NCBI GenBank assembly: GCA_964497615.1
Contig: CAZCEC010000003.1
Location: 62,001 to 126,000 of the forward strand
Source: CAZCEC01 sp964497615
Lineage (GTDB): Bacteria; Chloroflexota; Anaerolineae; Anaerolineales; UBA6663
Direction: 5' to 3'
DNA length: 64,000 nucleotides
Shown here: positions 16,004 through 25,268 of the stretch, piece by piece
Layout of the letters: each line of letters opens with the position of its first letter
How positions within the stretch are numbered: the stretch's first letter is position 1
Notes under the pieces: generated by a model
The model's input: the letters and a program-made list of their open reading frames with translations, nothing else
What the model was told of the DNA's origin: nothing
The model's database searches: none
Program-made: the position numbers and the translations under genes

Positions 16004-17632
16004 TTGTCGCCCCACATTCCCCTGCTGATTCTCACGGCTGGCGCGGTCAGCTTGCTGTTAGGCCGGCTGCCGAGGTTCCGTGCAACGGGCCTGATCGCCG
16101 TGGCGGTTGCCGCGCGCGCGCTGGTCGCGCTGCTGGTGCTGGCTCTGGAACTGCCAGCACATGCCTTGCTTTCCGCCTGGTCTCCAGCCTCATTGTTCCG
16201 AGTGCCCCTCGAACTTGTGGTCGATCCCCTCGCCTGGCTGTTTGCGCTAGCGCTCATGGTCGTGACGCTCGCGACGCTAGTCACTGGCTTGGCGCGGCCG
16301 GGCGGCAGCCGCGTTGGCGCTCGCGCAGCCATGTTGTTAGTCACAGCCGCCTGCCTGATATCGATCTTTTCAGGCAATTTGGTGACCCGCATCGTGGCGT
16401 GGGCTCTGCTCGACGTGATCTACTTCATCACCCTCATCGGCCTGAAGAGTGACGAGGGCGTCGCCCCGCAGGCGGTGCTGAACCTGGCCTTCAACACAGC
16501 CGGCACGCTGGCGGCCGTTGGAGCGGCTGTCCTAATCAGCCGCACAAGCCCGACGCTCTCTCTGCGCGATGCTGCTCTGACAGCGCAATCCACGCTGCTC
16601 ATCACGCTGGCGGCCGTGTTTCGGCTAGGGCTTTTCCCTCTGCATTTGGGCCAGCCTTCGGCTGTCAGCATGCGCCAGGGTCTCGGCACCCTGGTGCGGC
16701 TCGCCCCGGCCGTGGTTGCCCTGGAGACCATCAGCCGTTTGTCGGAGTTTGGCTTTCCTCCGGCGGTCAGTCCCTGGCTAACCCTGTTTGCCTGTGCCGC
16801 CGCGTTGGTGGGGGCCGTGCAATTGTGGAGCACCTCCAATCCCCGCCAGGGTATTGCTTACTTGGTAATTGCCCAGTCCGGGATAGCCCTGATGGCGGGT
16901 CTGTGGGGCGGCGCGCAGGCCAGCTTGACGTTAATGGCGACCGTGCTGTCGCTGGCGCTCGGTGCCGCGCTGATCTACCTGAGTAACGGCCACGACGACG
17001 GGCAGCGGTGGGCGACTGCGCTGCCGCTGGTAGGCGTGGCCGCCATCGCGGGCGCGCCGCTCACGGTTGGATTTCTTGGGGTTGGGCGAATGTTTGGCAA
17101 TCTGGCCCTGGCGGGCGGCTGGGCGTGGCTCGCCCTGGCAGTCCTGATTGTCGCACAAACCCTCATGGTTGCTGGGCTGCTCTATGCTGTGTTCTGGCTG
17201 TACCAGCCGCTGGAGACGCAGCCCGTCCTCACTGCTGTCTTCTATGCGGGTCTCAGCCTGCCGGCGGTGCTTCTCATACTGCTCGCCTTCTTTGCGGGCC
17301 TCATTGGCGAGGCCGTGGCAGTCTCTGAGTTGGGCATCCTTGGCTTCAACGGGCCGGCAAGTTTCGTAGGGCTTGGCGTCGTGATCCTGACGATGGCCGG
17401 CGGCATCGCCATCTGGCGCTTCGAGGCGCCGCTGCGTGACCGACTGGGGGGTGTGAGCACGGCGTCGCTGGCATCTCTGGGGAGGCTGGATTGGCTGTAC
17501 CGGCTGGTATGGAATCTCATTCGCGCCGCTGGCAGCGCCGTCAACAGTCTGGCAAGCGTCCTGGAAGGTGAAGGCGCCATCCTGTGGGCGTTGGTGGTGG
17601 GTATCCTCATCTGGCTCCTGTGGAAGGGGTGA
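16004..17632 (+). CDS. Proton-antiporter-like membrane subunit (NuoL/M/N superfamily), degenerate
   Basis: 542 residues, about 14 predicted transmembrane helices, TTG start. The arrangement resembles the proton-conducting subunits of complex I and Mrp antiporters. In the region matching TM7-TM8, canonical proteins have Lys before PFH and a His/Lys-rich HAATMV helix. Here the sequence is VFRLGLFPLHLGQPSAV then RQGLGTLVRLAP, so the Lys is Arg. The TM5 segment usually reading WELM reads WALLDV, so the key Glu is absent. It is first in a three-gene module with 17659-18303 and 18303-19712. No catalytic NADH, hydrogenase or Na+/H+ antiporter subunits flank it. Proton pumping is doubtful; function unknown. 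Confidence 0.75.
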   Translation: MSPHIPLLILTAGAVSLLLGRLPRFRATGLIAVAVAARALVALLVLALELPAHALLSAWSPASLFRVPLELVVDPLAWLFALALMVVTLATLVTGLARPGGSRVGARAAMLLVTAACLISIFSGNLVTRIVAWALLDVIYFITLIGLKSDEGVAPQAVLNLAFNTAGTLAAVGAAVLISRTSPTLSLRDAALTAQSTLLITLAAVFRLGLFPLHLGQPSAVSMRQGLGTLVRLAPAVVALETISRLSEFGFPPAVSPWLTLFACAAALVGAVQLWSTSNPRQGIAYLVIAQSGIALMAGLWGGAQASLTLMATVLSLALGAALIYLSNGHDDGQRWATALPLVGVAAIAGAPLTVGFLGVGRMFGNLALAGGWAWLALAVLIVAQTLMVAGLLYAVFWLYQPLETQPVLTAVFYAGLSLPAVLLILLAFFAGLIGEAVAVSELGILGFNGPASFVGLGVVILTMAGGIAIWRFEAPLRDRLGGVSTASLASLGRLDWLYRLVWNLIRAAGSAVNSLASVLEGEGAILWALVVGILIWLLWKG

Positions 17633-17658
17633 CGGATGTTTCGCTCGGGAACTGAGTA

Positions 17659-18303
17659 ATGGCGGATGGACTTGCCTCGCTGACCTCACCGGCGCTGTTC
17701 AGCCTTTCGCTAGCGGCAGGGTTATTGGTTGTCGTCACCGATTGGCGCCTGAGTTATGCTGCGCTGCTGATCGTCTATATCAGCGTGGCAGTGCTGATTG
17801 CGCCGCTGGTGCTCTTTGAGGTTGTGCTGGCCAAGTTCCTGGTGGGTCTGCTCGTCGTTGGCATTTTGACACTCACTGGCGCGCAACTTCGCTTTGGCCG
17901 GTCAGCCGAACCGGCCTCTCCGAGATGGCGGCTGCCGTTCCAGGCCCCAACGAACCTTCCCTTCCGCGTGGCTGCGGCAGCCATGGCTGCGGCGGCAGCC
18001 TGGTACCTCGCTGCACAGACCGGATTTGTGCTTCCCGGGCTGGACGACGTGCCGGCCACCAACACTGCGGCGCTGCTCCTGCTTTCACTCGGTCTGCTCA
18101 ATCTCGGGCTTACCGAGGAACCCATGAACGCTGGCCTAGGCCTGCTGGTGGTGTTCCTGGGCTTTGAGTTGTTCTACGCCGCTGTCGAACCGTCGCTGGC
18201 CATCATGGCGCTGCTGGCTGGTGTCGAGTTTGCCATCGCGCTGGCCATCAGCTATCTGGCGGTCGTCGGCCATCGCCCACCAGACGCGAGCGAAACTGGC
18301 TGA
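17659..18303 (+). CDS. Membrane protein, possibly NuoK/MrpC-like, of the antiporter-like module
   Basis: 214 residues with about six hydrophobic segments: three near the N-terminus, one around 100-120, and a C-terminal hairpin. The C-terminal part (GLTEEPMNAGLGLLVVFLGF, then a helix ending ISYLAVVG) has the spacing of NuoK/MrpC, where short helices follow a charged turn. The start is 26 bp after the preceding gene and the stop overlaps the next ATG as TGATG. I do not recognise a named family; the K/C-like reading is an inference from pattern and neighbourhood. Confidence 0.6.
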   Translation: MADGLASLTSPALFSLSLAAGLLVVVTDWRLSYAALLIVYISVAVLIAPLVLFEVVLAKFLVGLLVVGILTLTGAQLRFGRSAEPASPRWRLPFQAPTNLPFRVAAAAMAAAAAWYLAAQTGFVLPGLDDVPATNTAALLLLSLGLLNLGLTEEPMNAGLGLLVVFLGFELFYAAVEPSLAIMALLAGVEFAIALAISYLAVVGHRPPDASETG

Positions 18304-19712
18304 TGCCTGCGCCCCTGATCTTTGTCGGCGCGCCCATCCTGCTCGCGCCCATCGCATATCTGCTGCACCGCAGCCGCGGCGTTGCGTCCATGTCGTCGGC
18401 CCTGGTGGCTGCCTTGTTGGCGCTATTGGCTTTGAGTGTGCCGTTCGGACGACCGGTGGCATGGCTGGCCGGTCTTTCGGTTCCCGACTCTTTTAGTATT
18501 CTGGGCCGCTCATTCCTGGTGGAACCCAGTGACCGGCTGGCGTTGGCTTTTATGTTTGGACAAGCGGCTCTGTTGTTCCTCGTATCGGGCTTAGGGGAGA
18601 CGTCGGCGGGCCTGTACGGCGCGGGCCTTGCCATTCTGGGTCTGCTCGCGGCGGCGCTGCTGGTAAGGCCGTTCTTATTCGCTGCTTTGTTCATCCAGTT
18701 GGCGGCGGCGTTGGCGGTATTCATGCTGGCCGGTGGCCGGACTGGGGCTACAGCCGTGCGCGGCGCGCTTCGGTATCTCGTGTATACCACCCTGGCCACG
18801 CCGTTTATCCTGCTGACGGGCTGGCTGATTGAGGCGGCCGGCGCCAGTCTTGGCGACACCGCCTTTACGGCTCAGGCGACCACTCTGCTCATGATAGGGT
18901 TTGCCATCCTGCTGTCGGTCGCCCCGTTCCATAGTTGGCTGCCGGTCGTGGCGGAGCAGGCCTCGCCGTTTGCGGCGGCGTTCGTGTTCAGCGTCCTGCG
19001 TCACGGCCTCATCTTTTTGCTTCTCACTTTCCTCAATTCCTATCCGTGGCTGAGCCAGAACCCCACGGTATTTCGAGTGCTTACGCTCGGCGGCGGCGGC
19101 ATGGCGTTGGTGGGCGCGGTGTTTGCGTTCGGCCAGCGCAACCTTGGCCGGGTGCTTGGCTACGCGATGCTCGTGGATATTGGCGCGGTCATGCTGGGCA
19201 TTGGACTAGGAACGTTGGCGGGCGTAGAAGCTGCACTGGCTGGACTGGCCATGCGCGGCCTGGCCCTGCCCATGTGGGCTGCCGGCCTGGACCACTTGCG
19301 GCGGCACACTGGCGCAGACGATTTCGAGACGGTCGCCGGCGCCGGTCGGCAATATCCAGTGGCCGCCGCCGCTACCCTGGTGGGCCTCCTGTCGCTGGCG
19401 GGCTTTCCACTCACGGCTGGATTCGCGGCTCGCTGGCCCTTGCTTTACCTCCTGGCGCAGATTCACCCGACGGCGGCGATCCTGCTGCTCATCGGCCTGC
19501 TGAGCATCTCGTTCGTCGTGCTGCGAGCCCTGGCCGCGCTGTTGGCGCCGCCAGCCGTGCCCGAGACTGACGAGCGTCCGGCCCTGCCGGCCGCAAGTCT
19601 CGCGCTTTACGCTGTGGGATTCGTAGTGATCTTCGTGGTGGGGCTGTTCCCCCAATGGCTGCTGCCGGCGGTGGCCGGTACCGCGGCGGCGCTAGCCCAG
19701 TACGTCCGTTAG
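18303..19712 (+). CDS. NuoN/NuoM-like antiporter-superfamily membrane subunit, degenerate
   Basis: 469 residues with about 13-14 transmembrane helices. VAPFHSWLPVVAEQASPFAA corresponds to the conserved PFHxWLPDA motif of proton-conducting subunits, but the Lys normally preceding it is Ser (ILLSVAPFH). The TM5 Glu is Gln (FIQLAAAL). A later helix pair contains GLLSLAGFPLTAGFAARW, close to the usual GxPPxxGFxxK loop, but with Arg in place of Lys. Translation is coupled to the upstream gene by a TGATG overlap. The end overlaps the convergent glycosyltransferase gene by 4 bp. Together the three genes look like a stripped-down, possibly non-pumping membrane module. Confidence 0.75.
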   Translation: MPAPLIFVGAPILLAPIAYLLHRSRGVASMSSALVAALLALLALSVPFGRPVAWLAGLSVPDSFSILGRSFLVEPSDRLALAFMFGQAALLFLVSGLGETSAGLYGAGLAILGLLAAALLVRPFLFAALFIQLAAALAVFMLAGGRTGATAVRGALRYLVYTTLATPFILLTGWLIEAAGASLGDTAFTAQATTLLMIGFAILLSVAPFHSWLPVVAEQASPFAAAFVFSVLRHGLIFLLLTFLNSYPWLSQNPTVFRVLTLGGGGMALVGAVFAFGQRNLGRVLGYAMLVDIGAVMLGIGLGTLAGVEAALAGLAMRGLALPMWAAGLDHLRRHTGADDFETVAGAGRQYPVAAAATLVGLLSLAGFPLTAGFAARWPLLYLLAQIHPTAAILLLIGLLSISFVVLRALAALLAPPAVPETDERPALPAASLALYAVGFVVIFVVGLFPQWLLPAVAGTAAALAQYVR

Positions 19713-20923
19713 GCGCTTCCAACGCTGGCATAGACGTTTTCCAGGCGGGGCACAATGATGCCCCAATCGTGGTGTGCCTGGACGAATGCGCGCCCAGCCA
19801 GGCCAAGCTGCCTGCCCAAATCGACCTCCGCCAGCAGGCGCAAACACGCGGCGGCGATTTCCTCCGCACTGTCCGCCAGAAGAAGGTCGCGGCCATCCTG
19901 AACGGCGAACCCCTCAGCGCCAAGACGAGTGGAGACCACCGGGCGAGCCAGGGCCATTGCTTCCAGCAGTTTGAAGCGCGTACCGCCGCCCATCCGCAGG
20001 GGGGCGACGTAGACGGCCGCGCTGGCGATGTAGGGGCGCGTGTCTTCGACGGCGCCCGTGACAACGACTCCCGGCTGCTGACCACGCTGCACAAGCGTCG
20101 CCGGGGGCTGTTGGCCGACCAGCACCAGCCGCGCCCCCGGCTGGCGTGCGCGAATGCGCGGCAGTATTTCGTCGGCGAACCATAGCGCGGCGTCGAGGTT
20201 GGGCCGGTAGTCCATCTTCCCTGTGAACACCAAGTCATGCGGTTCCAGGGGTGAAGGCGCCGCTAGACTCAAGCCGGCATAGGCGGCAGTGTCGATCCCA
20301 TTGGCCACTACCGCCGGTTGGATGCCTGGCGCCAGCCGGTGCAACGCAGCCGCATCCTCGGGGGAAACGGCGGCTACCGCCGCTACTTGTGTGCACACGA
20401 TCCCTTCTAACCGCGCCAGCCGCCGTGCTTGCACAGCAGAGTAAAGCGCCGCCGGCCAACGCCTTGGGCGGCGGCGGTCGACCTGCCAGGCACGGCGCTG
20501 GATGATATGCTCTGCGTTGTGGGCGTCATAGATGACACGGGCGGTGGGACGGGCGCGTTGGACTTCGGGCAGGTAGACCGCGAGTTCCAGGCCTTCGATC
20601 TGCACAATGTCGGGCGCAAACAACTCCAGGGCGCGCCTCAACACGATGGCAAACTCGGGCGACCAAAGCCGCCGTGACAGGTCTGGCTGACCAGTAAGCA
20701 GCGCCCTCAGCCGAGCGGCGACTGGCCAGGGCGGCTGCGGCGCGGCGCCCATGAGGCGCGGGCCTCCCGCTGTGGGCGCCGGCAGTGTCTGCCCAGATCC
20801 CGCGAGGGAGACATATGCGACCTCGTGGCGCTCCGAGATGTGGCGCATCAGACCCCAATTGCGGATGGCTGTCCCCTGTCGGGGAGGAAAGGGGAGCTGA
20901 GGCGTGAGGAAGAATAGCTTCAT
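19709..20923 (-). CDS. GT4-family glycosyltransferase
   Basis: 404 residues, GT-B fold. The N-terminus (LFFLTPQLPFPPRQGTAIRN) matches glycosyltransferases of the sugar-transferase/PEP-CTERM-like group. YDAHNAEH is followed in the C-terminal half by FTGKMDYRPN, then VVVTGAVEDTRPYIASA, APLRMGGGTRFKLLEAMALA and VVST. The EX7E-like pair that holds the nucleotide sugar falls in this last stretch. It overlaps the upstream glycosyltransferase stop by one base, so the two form a pair. Likely role: cell-surface polysaccharide or glycolipid synthesis; donor and acceptor unknown. Confidence 0.88.
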   Translation of the reverse strand: MKLFFLTPQLPFPPRQGTAIRNWGLMRHISERHEVAYVSLAGSGQTLPAPTAGGPRLMGAAPQPPWPVAARLRALLTGQPDLSRRLWSPEFAIVLRRALELFAPDIVQIEGLELAVYLPEVQRARPTARVIYDAHNAEHIIQRRAWQVDRRRPRRWPAALYSAVQARRLARLEGIVCTQVAAVAAVSPEDAAALHRLAPGIQPAVVANGIDTAAYAGLSLAAPSPLEPHDLVFTGKMDYRPNLDAALWFADEILPRIRARQPGARLVLVGQQPPATLVQRGQQPGVVVTGAVEDTRPYIASAAVYVAPLRMGGGTRFKLLEAMALARPVVSTRLGAEGFAVQDGRDLLLADSAEEIAAACLRLLAEVDLGRQLGLAGRAFVQAHHDWGIIVPRLENVYASVGSA

Positions 20924-22059
20924 CAGCTCGCCAAAACGCGCCGGTAGAGGGCCAGGGTGGCCTGGGCCGTAGATTCCCAGGTGAAGGCTCCGGCGCGAGC
21001 CAGGCCGCGGGCCACCAGGTCACGGCGCAAGCCTGCATCGGATAAGACACGGCCCAAAGCCTCGCTCAGGGCCACAGTGTCATCTGGTTCTACCTCAAGC
21101 GCGGCTCCGCCCGCAATCTCCGGCAGCGAGGCCCGGTTGGAGATGACGGTTGGGATGCCGCACCCCATCGCTTCCAGCACCGGAAAACCAAATCCCTCAT
21201 AGTGTGACGGCAGGACGACGGCCGCGGCCCCGCGGTAGAAAGCGGGCAGGGCGGCCTCGGGCAGTTCCTCAAAGCGCCTCACGGCTTCGGACAGCCTCAA
21301 GTCGCCGATTAGTTTGAGTGTTTCGTCGAACAGCCAGCCAGACCGCCCAACAAGGACGAGCGGCGGCGTAGCACCCTCCTTGGCGCGTAGACGCGCATAC
21401 GCCCTCAGCAGGCCGCCGACGTTCTTGCGCGGTTCGAATGTGCCCACGAACAGCACATACCCCGGCGCCAGGTTGTGGCGCGCAAGCACGGCGGCATCCT
21501 CTGCGGCGCTCTGTGGCGAAGCTGGTCGAAATGCTTCGCCCAATCCAAGATGAATGACAGTGATCTTCTCAGGGGCAACGCCCAGCAGGCTTGTCAGGTC
21601 AGCCGCTGTGGCGGCGGAATCGGCCGCAATGGCATCGGCATGTCCCACTGCCCAGCGGATCTGGTCGTTGTAATACCGCCGGCTCTCGGCTGTCAGGAAC
21701 TCCGGGTAGTGGAGAAACGTAAGATCGTGGACGGTGATGATGCTCTTGCCATAGCCGCCAGCCGGTGGAATGAAGTCCGGTGAATGCAGCAGGTTCAGGC
21801 GGTGCGGCAGCACTTCCAGGCTCAGCGCTAGCCGCTCGGCGCGGTGGTGAGCGGGCGTCCAACACGATACCCGCCGCGCCCCAGCGCCGTAGCTGGCGGC
21901 ATCCCGCCGGTGGTAGAAATGCAAATGGTCGAAGTCGGGGGCCTGCGCCGGCAGGCGGCTGGCGAGCTGCCTGACATAACGGGCGATGCCGCCGCTGGTA
22001 TAGTATGGCAGCCGGACATCTAACCCCAGACGGGCGCGAGTGCCCAACGCGGAGGTCAT
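20923..22059 (-). CDS. GT4-family glycosyltransferase
   Basis: 378 residues from the ATG at 22059; the frame is open further upstream, but a TATAAT box 6 nt before this ATG fixes the start. N-terminal GT-B features: LPYYTSGGIARYVRQL and HSPDFIPP, with TVHDLTFLHYPEF. C-terminal features: VLFVGTFEPRKNVGGLL, LVLVGRSGW, VLPSHYEGFGFPVLEAMGCG and VISNRASLPE. These are the hallmarks of mannosyl/glucosyl GT4 enzymes. It is first in a two-gene operon and transcribed divergently from the coiled-coil gene. Confidence 0.9.
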   Translation of the reverse strand: MTSALGTRARLGLDVRLPYYTSGGIARYVRQLASRLPAQAPDFDHLHFYHRRDAASYGAGARRVSCWTPAHHRAERLALSLEVLPHRLNLLHSPDFIPPAGGYGKSIITVHDLTFLHYPEFLTAESRRYYNDQIRWAVGHADAIAADSAATAADLTSLLGVAPEKITVIHLGLGEAFRPASPQSAAEDAAVLARHNLAPGYVLFVGTFEPRKNVGGLLRAYARLRAKEGATPPLVLVGRSGWLFDETLKLIGDLRLSEAVRRFEELPEAALPAFYRGAAAVVLPSHYEGFGFPVLEAMGCGIPTVISNRASLPEIAGGAALEVEPDDTVALSEALGRVLSDAGLRRDLVARGLARAGAFTWESTAQATLALYRRVLAS

Positions 22060-22065
22060 GCCGGC

Positions 22066-22071
22066 ATTATA
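22066..22071 (-). promoter_or_regulatory. -10 box for leaderless glycosyltransferase mRNA
   Basis: Minus-strand TATAAT ends 6 nt before the ATG at 22059. A plus-strand TATAAT starts only 24 bp away, so the two divergent promoters are packed head to head. Confidence 0.65.
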
Positions 22072-22094
22072 GCCGGGGCGCCAGGCCCATGTTG

Positions 22095-22100
22095 TATAAT
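22095..22100 (+). promoter_or_regulatory. -10 box of the coiled-coil gene
   Basis: TATAAT at 22095-22100 precedes the ATG at 22124; AGGAGC lies between, so this transcript has a normal ribosome site, unlike its divergent neighbour. Confidence 0.6.
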
Positions 22101-22123
22101 CCCGCCACCCGGTAGGAGCAGCG

Positions 22124-23302
22124 ATGGATATTGACCAGGCGGCAAAAACGATCCAGTGGCTTGATGATGAGCGCCGGAAAGACAAGCAGGAGATTACCGG
22201 CCTCCAGGAGCGTGTCATCGCGCTGACTGCCGAAAACGACGCCCTGGCGCGGCGCGTGCAGCAGTTTGAGGCCGACCTGGCTAGCGTCAACAGCGCCCTG
22301 CAGAAGATGTCCAAGATTGACTCGCTGCTGGATGGCTATCGCAAGGAGATGACCCGGCAGGTCGAGGAAATCGAGCGGCGCCGGGTAGAGGGAGAAAAAG
22401 AAGCCGAGCGCTTGCGCAAGATCGAGCGCGACGCGGTGAACAAGGCGCTGGCAGACCTGCGGCGGGGCTTGGAGGGGCTGCCCAAGCTGGAGCGCGATGC
22501 CGCCACCCGCAAAGAGGAAGAGGGGCGCGTCAGCCGGCTTATTGGCGAACTCCAGCTCAAAGTGTCGGAGTTCAACAAGCATGTGGACGAGCGCAACCGC
22601 GCGGTGACGGTGCTCGACGAAGGGCGGCGCCAGGATGTGAAACGTATCGTTGAGCTGCAGACCGAGTCGGGCGAGGTGCGCAAGCGCATTGACGAGAACC
22701 GCGCCAAGCTCGAAATCCTGGAAGACATGGTGCGCCGCACGGACGCGCGCCTGGCCGAGGTGTTTACGGCCGAGAATGAGCGCAAGGCGGCCCAATCCCA
22801 ATGGCTCGAAGCGCAAGCTGTGGCGCAGACTGAACGCGAGCGCGCCTGGCAGGACTTGCGCACCAGCACCGAGGCCGCCTTGCGGGAACTGGAGGACTAC
22901 GCCCGGCGGGTGGACCATTACGCCGCCGGGTTCCGCGACATGCGCCGCGTGGTTGAGGAAGCGCGCCAGTTGGCCGACCTGGTCGAACGGCGGGTGGTGG
23001 AGGCAGCGGAGGTGCACCGGCTGGCGGATGAACGCCATCGCCAGGAGTGGGCCTCCTTCCTGGCCGATGACCAGAAGCGCTGGACCACCCACATGCTCAT
23101 GCGCGATGAGCAGTGGCGCGAGCACGACCGGCTGGCCGCCAAGGAGGTCGAGCGGCTGGAGGCTCTGGATGAGCAGTTGGCCGAACTCAACGCCGCGATT
23201 CGCCAGATGCAAGCCACCGATGCCACACGCATGCAGACGATTCTGGGGGTGATCCGCGAACTAGCGGCCGAGTACGACACCAGCTTCACCAAAGTCCGTT
23301 AG
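22124..23302 (+). CDS. Coiled-coil protein of unknown function
   Basis: 392 residues, extremely rich in Glu, Arg, Lys, Leu and Ala, with no signal peptide or membrane segment. Heptad-like periodicity runs through most of the length (ALTAENDALARRVQQFEADL, later ERRRVEGEKEAERLRKIE), so it should form long cytoplasmic coiled coils. I do not recognise a catalytic motif; distant resemblance to SMC-like or DivIVA-like proteins is only compositional. A good AGGAGC ribosome site is present. The selB start lies 4 bp after its stop, so they may share an operon. Confidence 0.75.
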   Translation: MDIDQAAKTIQWLDDERRKDKQEITGLQERVIALTAENDALARRVQQFEADLASVNSALQKMSKIDSLLDGYRKEMTRQVEEIERRRVEGEKEAERLRKIERDAVNKALADLRRGLEGLPKLERDAATRKEEEGRVSRLIGELQLKVSEFNKHVDERNRAVTVLDEGRRQDVKRIVELQTESGEVRKRIDENRAKLEILEDMVRRTDARLAEVFTAENERKAAQSQWLEAQAVAQTERERAWQDLRTSTEAALRELEDYARRVDHYAAGFRDMRRVVEEARQLADLVERRVVEAAEVHRLADERHRQEWASFLADDQKRWTTHMLMRDEQWREHDRLAAKEVERLEALDEQLAELNAAIRQMQATDATRMQTILGVIRELAAEYDTSFTKVR

Positions 23303-23306
23303 CAAG

Positions 23307-25212
23307 TTGTTTGTCATCGGCACGGCCGGCCATGTGGACCACGGCAAGTCCACCCTGGTGGAGGCGCTCACCGGCATAGACCCCGACCGCCTGAAAGAGG
23401 AGCGCGAGCGCCAGATGACGATTGATCTGGGCTTCGCGTGGCTGAGCCTCCCCAACGGCCAGTCCGTCGGTGTGGTGGATGTCCCCGGGCATNNNNNNNN
23501 NNGTGACTTCATCGAAAACATGCTGGCTGGGGTGGGCGGCATTGATGCCGTCCTCCTGGTGATTGCCGCTGACGAGGGGGTCATGCCCCAGACCCGCGAG
23601 CATCTTGCCATCCTTGATCTGCTAAGAGTTCCCGCTGGGATCGTGATACTGACAAAGTCTGATCTGGTGGACGAGGAGTGGCTCGGACTCGTGCGGTCTG
23701 AGGTGGCAGCACTCCTGAGCGGTACGGTGCTCGCCTCGGCCCCAGTCGTACCCGTTTCTGCTCACCGGGGCTGGCCTCGACGATCTGCGCGACACCCTGC
23801 AATCGGTTCTGGAGGGCTGCACGTCGCGCCCTGACGCGGGGCAGCCGTTTCTGCCGATCGATCGCATATTCACTCTGGCGGGCTTTGGCACGGTGGTGAC
23901 TGGCACGCTGGCCGGCGGCCAACTGGCTGTTGGCGATGACGTCCTCATCGAGCCAGGCGCGGTCGCGGGCCGAGTGCGCGGCTTGCAGACGCACAAAGCG
24001 CAGATCCCGGCGGCTGTGCCCGGCAGCAGGGTGGCTGTCAACCTGGCCGGTGTCGATGCGAACCGCCTGAGCCGCGGACAGGTGCTCGTCCATCCTGGCG
24101 GGCCGCAACCCACCCGGCTGCTCGATGTGCGCCTGGAGCATCTGGCGGGTGCTTCCCTAGACCTGCGCCATAACGCCGCGACTAAGCTGTTCGCCGGTGC
24201 GGCCGAAGTTGTGGGCCGGGTGCGTTTGCTGGATGCCAATTATCTGGTTCCTGGCAGCAGCGGGTGGGCCCAGCTCCTACTGGAGGCCCCGGTCGTTGTT
24301 CAGAAAGGCCAGCGCTTCATCCTGCGACGCCCGTCTCCGGCCGAAACGATTGCGGGTGGCACGGTTGTGGACCCGCACCCCGCCCGGCGCCATCGGCGCT
24401 TCCAGGCAGCCGTCCTCACCCACCTAGAGACGCTTGACCGTGGGACGCCGGAAGAGTTGCTGCTGCAGGCGTTTGGCAGCCTGGGCCCGGCCCGATTGGA
24501 CGAGGCCGCAGGATGGGCGAGCCTGGCGCCGGCGGCGGCCGAAGCAGCCCAGGCCGAACTGACCGCCAAGGGGCAGTTGGTGGCGCTGGAAGATGGGCTG
24601 TTCACTTCGCGAGCCGAGTGGAATCGCCTGGCCAACGGCTTCACCGGCATTCTGACCGAGTACCATGCGACCCAGCCACTGCGCGCTGGCATGCCGCGCG
24701 AAGAGCTCAAGAGCCGCCTGGGCGCCGGCTTCTCTGGGCCGCGCCTGCAGCGCTGGACGTCACGCCTTTTCAATGCGCTGGTGATCCACGCAGCCGAGAC
24801 AGGGTTGATTGTGGCTGCAGGCGCGCTTGTCAGCCTCGCCAGCCATCAAGTGGTGTTCTCAGCCGAGCAGCAGGCCAAGGTAGATGCCCTCCTGGCCGAA
24901 TTTCGGCGCGAGCCCCACGTTACGCCTGCGCCCAAGGACTGCGCCGCCCGCGTGGGCGAGGCGGTACTAGCCGCCCTGATCGACCAGGGTGTGCTGGTGG
25001 CGGTCTCCGCCGATGTGCTATTCCTGGCGGAGACCTATGCTCACATGGTGGATCAGGTCAGGGCGCACGTCGCGGAGCACGGCGCCATCACAGTGGCTGC
25101 CGCCCGCGATCTCTTCGGCACGTCACGCAAGTATGTGTTGGGACTGTTAGAACACCTGGACGCGCGCGGCGTCACGCGGCGCGTGGGCGATGAACGCGTG
25201 CTGCGCGGCTAG
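23307..25212 (+). CDS. selB: Selenocysteine-specific elongation factor, interrupted by a gap and a frameshift
   Basis: SelB is the GTPase that delivers Sec-tRNA to UGA codons with a SECIS RNA. Sequence starts (TTG) MFVIGTAGHVDHGKSTLVEA, with the P-loop, VVDVPGH (G3) and LTKSDLVD (G4). A 10-N run (23493-23502) replaces what should be one Arg codon's worth of sequence (family reading PGHRDFIENML). At about 23760 two bases seem missing: VPVSA is followed in another frame by LTGAGLDDLRDTL. The second part, to 25212, has IDRIFTLAGFGTVVTGTLAGG and the C-terminal winged-helix repeats that bind SECIS RNA (ending VTRRVGDERVLRG). No selA, selD or tRNA-Sec is visible in the window. The break may be an assembly error rather than a true pseudogene. 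Confidence 0.88.
23493..23502. other. Assembly gap (10 N) inside selB
   Basis: Ten N bases. The flanking reading frame is kept, and the family motif needs only one base here, so the run is probably a fixed-length placeholder. Confidence 0.9.
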
Positions 25213-25232
25213 CCGGCTCGCCCCAACTTTCA

Positions 25233-25261
25233 TTTACGAAGCTCGCCGCCCGTGATACACT
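25233..25261 (+). promoter_or_regulatory. Promoter of pgeF, leaderless type
   Basis: TTTACG (25233-25238), 17-nt spacer, TACACT (25256-25261), then 7 nt to the ATG at 25269. No Shine-Dalgarno. Confidence 0.65.
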
Positions 25262-25268
25262 GCCCGCC

